NCBI GenBank assembly: GCA_946611835.1
Contig: CAMOEE010000172.1
Span: forward strand, 1 to 5,396
DNA from: an uncultured Treponema sp.
GTDB taxonomy: Bacteria; Spirochaetota; Spirochaetia; Treponematales; Treponemataceae
DNA length: 5,396 bases
Reading direction: 5' to 3'
Under the pieces are notes generated by a model. That model saw only the letters and a list, made by a program, of their open reading frames with translations, was not told the DNA's origin and searched no databases. This document shows positions 1 through 5,396 of the stretch, piece by piece; the first letter of the stretch is position 1; each line of letters starts with the position of its first letter. Made by a program: the position numbers and the translations under genes.

Positions 1-917
1 CAACTCTCCTCAGAATCCTTGCGGGCGTTGACAGCGATTTTGAAGGCAGCGTAAAGCTTGGTGCGGGCGTTTCAATCGGCTACTTCAGCCAGGATAATGC
101 CGAAACTCTCAAAGGAAGCCAGACAATCCTTGAAGCCGTGGAGGAAGATGCACCCCTGGAGCTGATTCCAAAGCTCCGTGACATGCTGGGTGCTTTTCTT
201 TTCCGGGGTGACGATGTTTTTAAGAGCCTTGATGTCCTTTCAGGCGGTGAAAAGTCCCGGGTTGCCCTGCTCAAACTCCTTCTGCGGCCGGTTAACCTGC
301 TCATTCTTGACGAACCCACCAACCATCTGGACATGCACTCAAAAGATGTCCTTCTTGAAGCCCTCAAAGACTTCGGCGGCACGGTGATTTTTGTCAGCCA
401 CGACAGGGGCTTTATCGAAGAGCTTTCAACCCGTGTTCTTGAGCTTAAACCCGGCCATTTCCGCACCTTCCCCGGCGATTACCGCTACTACATGGAGCGA
501 ATAAACAGTGAGGAGTTAGGAGTTAGAAATGAGGAGTTAGCAATTAGTAATGCAAAGGGGAAAAGCCTTTCCCCTGGGGTTCAAGCTTCGCTTTCACCCA
601 CACCCCATTCTCCTGGGGCTGGCGCCCCAAGCCCCCAGCCTGAATCTAAGAGCGATGCCCGCCTTTCTTACGAAGAGAAAAAGAAGTTTGAGGCTGAGAA
701 GCGCAAGGCTGAAAAGAAGGTTTCTCAAATCGAAGAAGAGATTGCCAGAACCGAAGAAGAAAAACAGAGCGAGGAAAACAAAATGGCAGACCCGGAAGTT
801 TACTCAAACGGCGAGAAGGCAAAGGCAGTTCAGGCAAAAATCGCCCTGCTTTCTCAAAAACTTGACGAGCTTAACGAGCAGTGGGAAGAAGCGGCCATGG
901 CACTGGAAGAATTTTAG
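1..917 (+). CDS. ABC-F family ATPase, C-terminal half (5' end outside window)
   Basis: The frame is open from the window edge (first full codon at base 3, counted here as residue 1) to a TAG at 915-917, so 304 residues are visible. The first residues, TLLRILAG, are what normally follows the Walker A GK(S/T), so the window opens inside the second nucleotide-binding domain. That domain shows the signature LSGGEKSR (from residue 79), Walker B LLILDEPTNHLD (Asp103 and catalytic Glu104) and the H-loop SHDR (His133). There are no membrane segments. The NHLD form of Walker B and the lack of a membrane domain are typical of ABC-F proteins, soluble ATPases that act on ribosomes (translation factors, antibiotic protection, Uup-like proteins). 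A Lys/Glu-rich coiled coil with an ADPEVY turn (residues 262-267) ends the protein, as in Uup/YdiF-type members. Between residues about 170 and 214 there is an unusual Ser/Pro-rich linker encoded by repeat-like DNA. The exact subfamily cannot be set without the N-terminal half. A GTG at 138 is internal to the domain and is not the true start. Confidence 0.93.
   Translation, partial: TLLRILAGVDSDFEGSVKLGAGVSIGYFSQDNAETLKGSQTILEAVEEDAPLELIPKLRDMLGAFLFRGDDVFKSLDVLSGGEKSRVALLKLLLRPVNLLILDEPTNHLDMHSKDVLLEALKDFGGTVIFVSHDRGFIEELSTRVLELKPGHFRTFPGDYRYYMERINSEELGVRNEELAISNAKGKSLSPGVQASLSPTPHSPGAGAPSPQPESKSDARLSYEEKKKFEAEKRKAEKKVSQIEEEIARTEEEKQSEENKMADPEVYSNGEKAKAVQAKIALLSQKLDELNEQWEEAAMALEEF
512..553 (+). 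repeat. degenerate 7-bp tandem repeat inside the ABC-F gene
   Basis: Six consecutive 7-base units follow the pattern GGAGTTA: 512-518 and 519-525 are perfect, 526-532 is GAAATGA, 533-539 is perfect, 540-546 is GCAATTA and 547-553 is GTAATGC. The array lies within the coding sequence and is translated. Because 7 is not a multiple of 3, each unit is read in a different phase. Similar heptamer arrays are known from intergenic DNA of other bacteria, notably cyanobacteria. Their presence inside a conserved gene is unusual. Confidence 0.8.
556..575. repeat. perfect 8-bp palindrome with 4-base loop
   Basis: AGGGGAAA (556-563) and TTTCCCCT (568-575) are perfect inverted copies separated by AGCC. There is no following T-tract and it lies well inside an open gene, so it is not read as a terminator. 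It directly follows the heptamer array and probably belongs to the same inserted repeat element. Confidence 0.75.
615..628. repeat. GC-rich 5-bp palindrome with 4-base loop
   Basis: GGGGC (615-619) and GCCCC (624-628) are inverted copies around TGGC. They lie within a C/G-run segment (about 571-642) whose composition differs from the flanking coding sequence. This is probably the distal part of the same repeat element as the 556-575 palindrome. The arms are short, so on its own the structure is weak evidence. Confidence 0.55.
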
Positions 918-952
918 CGCCGTAATTTTTTCTATTAAATATTTCCGATTCA

Positions 953-961
953 TGTTATACT
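953..961 (+). promoter_or_regulatory. candidate extended -10 promoter for the hybrid kinase
   Basis: TG (953-954), one base, then TATACT (956-961) gives an extended -10 element of the sigma-70 type, matching TATAAT at 5 of 6 positions. The -35 position at 17-bp spacing (933-938, TATTAA) is poor, which extended -10 promoters tolerate. Transcription would begin near 968, leaving a leader of under 20 bases before the ATG at 986. The surrounding spacer is AT-rich. No terminator separates it from the ABC-F gene, so read-through is also possible. Confidence 0.5.
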
Positions 962-967
962 GTCCGT

Positions 968-973
968 AAGGAG
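968..973 (+). promoter_or_regulatory. ribosome binding site of the hybrid kinase
   Basis: AAGGAG lies 12 bases before the ATG at 986, a slightly long but workable spacing. It supports that start over the in-frame ATG at 1010, which lacks a comparable site at a useful distance and would cut into the sequence leading to the first membrane helix. Confidence 0.75.
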
Positions 974-985
974 AATTTCGGACTT

Positions 986-3900
986 ATGGAAAAAAAGCGA
1001 TTCGGAATCATGGGAGTTACTTTTATGGGAAGCGTGTTTGTATTGCTTATCCTCGTTTTCGGAACTCTCTGGACTGGAAAGACCTCCAGCATCGATACAG
1101 AAAAAGCCGTCCGCAATGTCAGCCTCCTCTACCTTGACGAGCTTGCAACCCGCCGCGAGCAGGTCGTTGCAGGAAAACTCGCCGACTATATAAGCGATCT
1201 TGATGTAGCCATCGGTCTTCTTGAAAAATCCGACCTCTCTTCCGTGTCAAAACTACAGTCCTATCAGGCCCGCATGAAGCAGCTTTATGGTCTTGAAAAA
1301 TTCGCTTTTGTCGATACCAACGGATTGATTTATACATCCCGTGGAAACAGAAATGACATCGACCTTTACAACTTTGACTACAAAAACCTTGCCGAGCCGG
1401 AAATCTCCCTTAAAAATTCCCAGAGCTCCAACAGGACGGTTATCATCGCTTCCCCGGTAGACCACCTTCCCTTTAACGGCCAGTCACTGGTGGTCTGCTT
1501 CATGGAAATCAGCATGAACCGTCTGCTTGAAGGTTTTTCCCTCCAGATGGGTCAGGGAGGCCGGGTAACAACCTTCTGCAATATTTACACTCAGGAAGGT
1601 TTTCCCCTCACAAATGAAGTGCTGGGTGGAAGCGCCGCAGAAGACAACCTTTTTTCAGCCCTAAAGACAGCCTCATTTGAAAGCAGTTTTTCAGCAGAAA
1701 AACTTCACGAGGATTTCATCCACCGCAAGGAAGGCGTCGTTTCTTTTACATACAAGGGCATCCTTGACACCATGTACTATGTGCCTATCCACAATACAAA
1801 CTGGATGCTCACATACCTTATCAGGGAAAGCGTCATTTCTGACCAGATTTCTTCCATATCATCAGGGATAATCTACCGAAGTTTCATCATGTCCCTTCTT
1901 GTGGCTGCTATTTTAATCACTCTTTTCGTACTGATGTTCAGGCAAATGAAAAAAACAGCCAGCATTACCCTTCAAAAGGAAATAGCAGAGGCAGAGAACC
2001 GTGTACAGCAGCAGGAACTTGAAGAACAGCTGGCCCTGCAGCAGCAGATTGCCCGGCAGGAAAAAAAGCGCAACGAACAGGCGGGAATGATTACAGCCCT
2101 TGCAAGCGACTACCGCAGCGTCTACTACCTCGACCTTACGAGCGGAATCGCTACCTGTTACCGCAAGGACGACACCGTCTCAACTCCATTTAAACCCGGT
2201 CAGTCCATTCCATTCTTTGAGACATTTGCAGACTATTGCGAAAAATATGTCCTTCCTGACTATAAAGAAAAATTTCTCTCTTTCATTACCCCGGAGCGAA
2301 TCAAGGAGTCAATCGGCAAGGCAAAAATCATTTCTCTTCGATACATGGTCAAAAGAGATGATAAAGAAACCTATGAAATGCTCAAAATGGCAGGAGTCAG
2401 AAACGAAGAAGACTCTGACAGCCCGATCAACATCGTAGGATTTGGCTTCACCGACATTGACGAGGAGATGAGGGATTCCCTTGCAAAAAATCTGGCCCTC
2501 TCCGATGCCCTGAAAACTGCGGAAGAAGCAAGCAAGGCAAAAACCCTCTTCCTTTCAAATATGAGCCATGAAATCCGCACGCCCATGAATGCGATTATCG
2601 GGCTTGACAGCCTGGCCCTGCACGAAAAAGATTTGTCTCCAAAAACCCGTGATTATCTTGAGAAAATCGGCTCTTCAGCAGAACATCTTCTGAGCCTTAT
2701 CAATGACATTCTTGACATGAGCCGCATTGAGAGCGGCCGCCTTGTTATCCGCAACGAAGAATTCGCCATTTCAAAACTTCTGGAACAGGTGAACACAATT
2801 GCAAACGGCCAATGCAGCGAAAAAGGTCTGGAATATAACTGCCACATAAATGGTCATTTAGACGATTTCTACATAGGCGACAACATAAAAATCCGCCAGA
2901 TTCTTATAAATATTCTGGGAAATGCGGTAAAATTCACTCCAAAAGGCGGAAAAGTTGACCTTACGGTCGAAAAAACGGCCGGATTCGACGGAAAAACATC
3001 CCTGAAATTTCTTATTTCCGACAACGGAATCGGAATGAGCAAAGAATTCCTGCCCAAGCTTTTTGAAGCTTTCAGCCAGGAAGACACATCAGCCGCCAGC
3101 AAATACGGCTCTTCCGGTCTGGGTATGGCAATCACAAAAAACATCGTGGAGATGATGAACGGAAAAATCGAAGTCGAAAGCGAAAAAAACAAAGGAACTA
3201 CATTCTCCGTTACCCTGACACTGCAGGATTCAGAACGAAAGGCTGTCCCGGACGGTGAAATCGAAATCAATGTCAGCGAGCTTTCCGTTCTTATCATTGA
3301 TGACGATGAAGTGGCAGCAGAACACGCCAAGCTTGTACTGGAAAAGGCCGGCATCCTTGCAGAAATTGCCCTTTCAGGCCCTGAGGCTGTGGAAATGGCA
3401 AAAGTCCGCTATGCCCGCCGCGAAGCCTACAATCTAATCATCGTAGACTGGAAGATGCCTGAAATGGACGGCGTTGAGACTACTCGCCAAATCCGCAGGG
3501 CAACCGGTGATGAAAGCGCAATCATTATCCTTACAGCCTACAACTGGGACGACATTCTGGAAGAGGCTCTTTCCGCCGGAGTAGACAGCTTTATCGCCAA
3601 ACCAATTTTCAGCGGCACCCTCCTCGAGGAATTCAAAACCGCCCTCAAAAAGAAGCAGACTGAATCTGCAGAAAAAAAGAAAAAAACAAGCCTTGCAGGA
3701 ATGAGGGTTCTGCTGGCAGAGGACATGGAAGTAAACGCTCAGATTATGATAGAAGTTCTCAAAATGCGTGAAATTGAAACGGAACATGCACAAAACGGCA
3801 AAATCGCCCTGGAAATGTTCAAATCCCATGAGGAAGGCTATTACAACGCAATACTCATGGATATGCGGATGCCTGAAATGGACGGACTTGAAGCCACTGC

Positions 3901-4072
3901 GGCAATCAGAAAACTTGACAGGGCTGACGCAAAGCAGATTCCAATTATCGCCCTTACAGCCAATGCCTTTGATGAGGATGTGCAGCGGAGTTTGCAGGCA
4001 GGCTTGAATGCCCATCTAAGCAAGCCCGTTCAGCCCGATGTGCTTTTTGAGACTTTGGAAGGACTGCTGTAA
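986..4072 (+). CDS. membrane hybrid sensor histidine kinase with two receiver domains
   Basis: This 1028-residue protein is complete. A membrane helix (about 9-29) is followed by an extracytoplasmic sensor (about 30-290) resembling dCache: it has FAFVDTNGLIYTSRG (106-120) and MYYVPIHNTNWML (263-275). A second helix (about 297-318) leads to a Gln/Glu-rich coiled coil (about 322-363) and a PAS-like region (about 366-497). The HisKA domain carries the H-box SHEIRTP with phospho-acceptor His528. The HATPase has the N-box (Asn646), G1 DNGIGM (679-684), the F-box LFEAF and a G2 of the form GSSGLGMA. Receiver 1 has acidic residues 772-774, phospho-acceptor Asp821, Thr850 and Lys872. Receiver 2 has Glu912/Asp913, phospho-acceptor Asp959, Thr991 and Lys1013. 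The protein ends directly after receiver 2 with no HPt domain. It is expected to sense an unknown external small molecule and to phosphorylate His528, then an internal receiver. All catalytic residues look intact. Its target is unknown; the downstream EAL-type gene is a possible but unproven partner. Confidence 0.95.
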   Translation: MEKKRFGIMGVTFMGSVFVLLILVFGTLWTGKTSSIDTEKAVRNVSLLYLDELATRREQVVAGKLADYISDLDVAIGLLEKSDLSSVSKLQSYQARMKQLYGLEKFAFVDTNGLIYTSRGNRNDIDLYNFDYKNLAEPEISLKNSQSSNRTVIIASPVDHLPFNGQSLVVCFMEISMNRLLEGFSLQMGQGGRVTTFCNIYTQEGFPLTNEVLGGSAAEDNLFSALKTASFESSFSAEKLHEDFIHRKEGVVSFTYKGILDTMYYVPIHNTNWMLTYLIRESVISDQISSISSGIIYRSFIMSLLVAAILITLFVLMFRQMKKTASITLQKEIAEAENRVQQQELEEQLALQQQIARQEKKRNEQAGMITALASDYRSVYYLDLTSGIATCYRKDDTVSTPFKPGQSIPFFETFADYCEKYVLPDYKEKFLSFITPERIKESIGKAKIISLRYMVKRDDKETYEMLKMAGVRNEEDSDSPINIVGFGFTDIDEEMRDSLAKNLALSDALKTAEEASKAKTLFLSNMSHEIRTPMNAIIGLDSLALHEKDLSPKTRDYLEKIGSSAEHLLSLINDILDMSRIESGRLVIRNEEFAISKLLEQVNTIANGQCSEKGLEYNCHINGHLDDFYIGDNIKIRQILINILGNAVKFTPKGGKVDLTVEKTAGFDGKTSLKFLISDNGIGMSKEFLPKLFEAFSQEDTSAASKYGSSGLGMAITKNIVEMMNGKIEVESEKNKGTTFSVTLTLQDSERKAVPDGEIEINVSELSVLIIDDDEVAAEHAKLVLEKAGILAEIALSGPEAVEMAKVRYARREAYNLIIVDWKMPEMDGVETTRQIRRATGDESAIIILTAYNWDDILEEALSAGVDSFIAKPIFSGTLLEEFKTALKKKQTESAEKKKKTSLAGMRVLLAEDMEVNAQIMIEVLKMREIETEHAQNGKIALEMFKSHEEGYYNAILMDMRMPEMDGLEATAAIRKLDRADAKQIPIIALTANAFDEDVQRSLQAGLNAHLSKPVQPDVLFETLEGLL
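3454..3471 (+). repeat. 18-bp direct repeat, copy 1 (receiver 1)
   Basis: Eighteen bases encoding the MPEMDG motif after the phospho-acceptor Asp of receiver 1 are identical to those at 3868-3885 in receiver 2. The copies lie 414 bases apart, in the same frame. Conservation of the motif plus shared codon choice explains this most simply. Confidence 0.7.
3868..3885 (+). repeat. 18-bp direct repeat, copy 2 (receiver 2)
   Basis: This is the second copy of the block at 3454-3471 and encodes the matching MPEMDG stretch of receiver 2. Recombination between the copies would remove 138 codons in frame and leave a kinase with a single chimeric receiver. Confidence 0.7.
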
Positions 4073-4116
4073 TTTCGATGCTCCTTATTCCGGCTATTAT
4101 ATTTGATATTTTTCGC

Positions 4117-4145
4117 TTGATTATACTAAAACCATAGTTCATAAT
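4117..4145 (+). promoter_or_regulatory. candidate sigma-70 promoter for the GGDEF-like/EAL gene
   Basis: TTGATT (4117-4122) and CATAAT (4140-4145) are separated by exactly 17 bases, matching the consensus at 4 of 6 and 5 of 6 positions. Transcription would start near 4152, giving a leader of about 34 bases before the ATG at 4186. A second -10-like TATACT (4122-4127) overlaps but lacks a -35 at proper spacing. The region is AT-rich, so chance matches are possible. Confidence 0.45.
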
Positions 4146-4173
4146 TAAAGAGTTGCAGAAAATATAAAAATCA

Positions 4174-4178
4174 AGAGG
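4174..4178 (+). promoter_or_regulatory. ribosome binding site of the GGDEF-like/EAL gene
   Basis: AGAGG ends 7 bases before the ATG at 4186, an ideal spacing, and sets that ATG as the start. The protein then begins with a short hydrophilic tip followed at once by the first membrane helix. Confidence 0.65.
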
Positions 4179-4185
4179 CGTTACT

Positions 4186-5396
4186 ATGTGGAATTATAGT
4201 TTCATTCTCCCGGATTTTATCATTCTCTTTACTTTCTTAGTTTTCTACTTTGCTCATCCGAGACTTCCGATAAAATTAAACAAAAGGTTTCTTCAAATTT
4301 TAATCACTAATATTCTTGTTCTCTTTTTAGATGTTACATCTTCCCTCACTCTGGAGAATCCCGAATATTTTTCAGTTTTTTTCCTCCGCCTCATTACATC
4401 TGCTTTTTTTATTACCTTTCTCCTGCGGATATTTTCTTTTTTTATTTTTGTCGAAGATGTGCTAAACCTGCATTTTCCCGAAAAAAGGCTCAGAAGCCTT
4501 ATAAAGCACTCGGTTTTCATTATTTCTGAGCTCATTGCCATCGCAAATCTTTTCACCGATACGATTTTTTCAATTTCTCCGGAATCTGTCTATGCCCGTT
4601 TTAAATTTTACAATATTCTCTATGTCTGTGCGGGCTATTATCTCGCCCTGTCATTTATCATACTTTTCAGGCAGCGGAAAAACATTTCCAAATATGATTT
4701 CTTTTCGGCACTGGCTTTTAATGCAGTGCTGGTCCTGGGCTATACGCTCAGATACTTTTTCCCAAAAATCCTCATAATGAATCTCTTTTCCCTGCTCGCA
4801 ATTATCATTATTTTCATAACTTTTGAAAATCCCATTTACTTTCTTTCCTCAAAGGCAAAGGCCTTCAACAAAAAAGCCCTTCATGCCATTCTAAAAGAAT
4901 ATGAAGACAAAAAAAATCCACTGATAATCGCTTTTATAATCCATAACTACAATGAACTTAGGGAAATTTACAGTCCTGCACAGATGGATCAGGGAATTTT
5001 CATGATCTCAACTTTTCTGATGAAAAAATACCCACGCCTGCTGCGTTTTTACCTCAGGGACGGTCAGTTTGCGCTGATAGGCAGCAATAATTCTCAGTCT
5101 GACAAAATAAGGGAAGAAATTTCCCAAAGATTCTCACAAAGCTGGTGTGCTGAAAGCGATGTAGACCTTTACCTTGAAGCTAAATTCGTACAGTTCGCCT
5201 CAAATCTTGATTTCAGCAACTCAAAGAAGATTTCAAATGCCCTGCTGTCAGCTTTAAAAGAAACGGAAAATCTTGAATCCGTAAACATTCTTATCACAGA
5301 TGAGACTCTCAAAGGAATCGAAGAGACTACACGGATAAAGCGAGCCGTAGAATATGCCGTTGAGAACAATTCCGTGGAGATGTTCCTGCAGCCCCT
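4186..5396 (+). CDS. multi-pass membrane protein with degenerate GGDEF and start of EAL domain (3' end outside window)
   Basis: The frame stays open from the ATG at 4186 to the window end, giving 403 full codons. The N-terminal 215 residues are very hydrophobic, with about seven membrane helices (roughly 7-23, 35-52, 62-90, 107-128, 142-161, 171-190, 194-213), the third being long. This forms a membrane-embedded sensor or anchor. Residues about 243-335 resemble a GGDEF fold: a strand IIAFIIHNYNELREIY is followed by helices and then FYLRDGQFALIG. There RDGQF (291-295) stands where GGDEF would be, so diguanylate cyclase activity is not expected. From about 380 the sequence TTRIKRAVEYAVENN, followed by FLQPL, matches the usual opening of EAL (cyclic-di-GMP phosphodiesterase) domains, where a QPI/QPL motif begins the barrel. 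The catalytic EAL motif itself lies beyond the window, so enzymatic activity cannot be judged. The gene starts 113 bases after the kinase on the same strand and has its own promoter candidate. The fold assignment of the middle domain is an inference; the membrane part is clear. Confidence 0.82.
   Translation, partial: MWNYSFILPDFIILFTFLVFYFAHPRLPIKLNKRFLQILITNILVLFLDVTSSLTLENPEYFSVFFLRLITSAFFITFLLRIFSFFIFVEDVLNLHFPEKRLRSLIKHSVFIISELIAIANLFTDTIFSISPESVYARFKFYNILYVCAGYYLALSFIILFRQRKNISKYDFFSALAFNAVLVLGYTLRYFFPKILIMNLFSLLAIIIIFITFENPIYFLSSKAKAFNKKALHAILKEYEDKKNPLIIAFIIHNYNELREIYSPAQMDQGIFMISTFLMKKYPRLLRFYLRDGQFALIGSNNSQSDKIREEISQRFSQSWCAESDVDLYLEAKFVQFASNLDFSNSKKISNALLSALKETENLESVNILITDETLKGIEETTRIKRAVEYAVENNSVEMFLQP

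Noticed and set aside
138..140. GTG as start of the first gene
   Set aside because: The frame is open upstream to the window edge and encodes conserved ABC-F sequence (TLLRILAG and the Q-loop region), so the gene begins outside the window.
80..466. Minus-strand open frame (128 codons) opposite the ABC-F domain
   Set aside because: It is antisense to the conserved signature, Walker B and H-loop motifs. Its Ser/Arg-rich sequence is typical of shadow frames.
556..575. Palindrome as an intrinsic terminator
   Set aside because: No T-tract follows and the ABC-F reading frame continues intact for 340 bases after it.
2869..3354. Minus-strand open frame (161 codons)
   Set aside because: It is antisense to the HATPase and the start of receiver 1. 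It is Ser/Pro/Ile-rich low-complexity sequence with no recognisable domain.
3434..4015. Long open frame on the minus strand (193 codons)
   Set aside because: It lies entirely antisense to the two receiver domains of an intact kinase, has a Cys/Phe/His-rich composition without recognisable motifs, and is a by-product of codon bias on the other strand.
4059..4086. AAGGA/TCCTT inverted repeat around the kinase stop codon as terminator
   Set aside because: The stem has only five weak pairs, the loop is 18 bases and no T-run follows.
4116..4175. CTTGATT (4116-4122) and AATCAAG (4169-4175) as a riboswitch-like or SD-masking structure
   Set aside because: Seven matching bases 46 bases apart in an AT-rich spacer are likely by chance. 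The 5' arm overlaps the predicted -35 box and would not be transcribed from that promoter.
4293..4556. Minus-strand open frame (87 codons)
   Set aside because: It lies opposite the membrane helices of the GGDEF-like/EAL gene. Its Lys/Arg-rich content simply mirrors the Phe/Leu-rich codons of the real gene.

Overview
The window holds three genes, all on the + strand. They are the 3' half of an ABC-F ATPase gene (1-917, its start lies before the window), a complete membrane-bound hybrid sensor histidine kinase with two receiver domains (986-4072), and the 5' part of a multi-pass membrane protein with a degenerate GGDEF-like domain leading into an apparent EAL domain (4186 to the window end). 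The gaps between them are short (68 and 113 bases). No rRNA, tRNA, CRISPR array, transposase or intrinsic terminator could be seen.

The gene style (dCache-like sensor, PAS-like domain, HisKA, HATPase and two RECs in one chain; seven-helix GGDEF/EAL protein; Gly/Lys/Glu-rich coding with moderate GC) fits a host-associated Treponema-like spirochaete from gut, rumen or mouth. Anaerobic Bacillota carry similar proteins, so this placement is an inference, not something the sequence proves.

Region 1-917: the second nucleotide-binding domain of the ABC-F protein is intact from just after Walker A, and a C-terminal coiled coil follows. The most unusual structure in the window sits between them. A degenerate 7-bp tandem repeat and a GC-rich, palindrome-bearing segment (about 510-642) look like an intergenic repeat element but are read through in frame as a Ser/Pro-rich linker.

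Region 918-4072: a short spacer with an extended -10 promoter candidate and a clear ribosome binding site leads into the hybrid kinase. All phosphorelay residues are present, but the protein lacks an HPt domain, so the relay must continue through a separate protein or the second receiver is a dead end.

Region 4073-5396: a spacer with a second promoter candidate (TTGATT, 17 bp, CATAAT) leads to the seven-helix GGDEF-like/EAL gene. The kinase and this protein are probably both signalling components. They lie next to each other on the same strand, which makes a link between the phosphorelay and cyclic-di-GMP turnover plausible but unproven. I found no clearly new system. The in-frame repeat inside the ABC-F gene is the observation most worth following.
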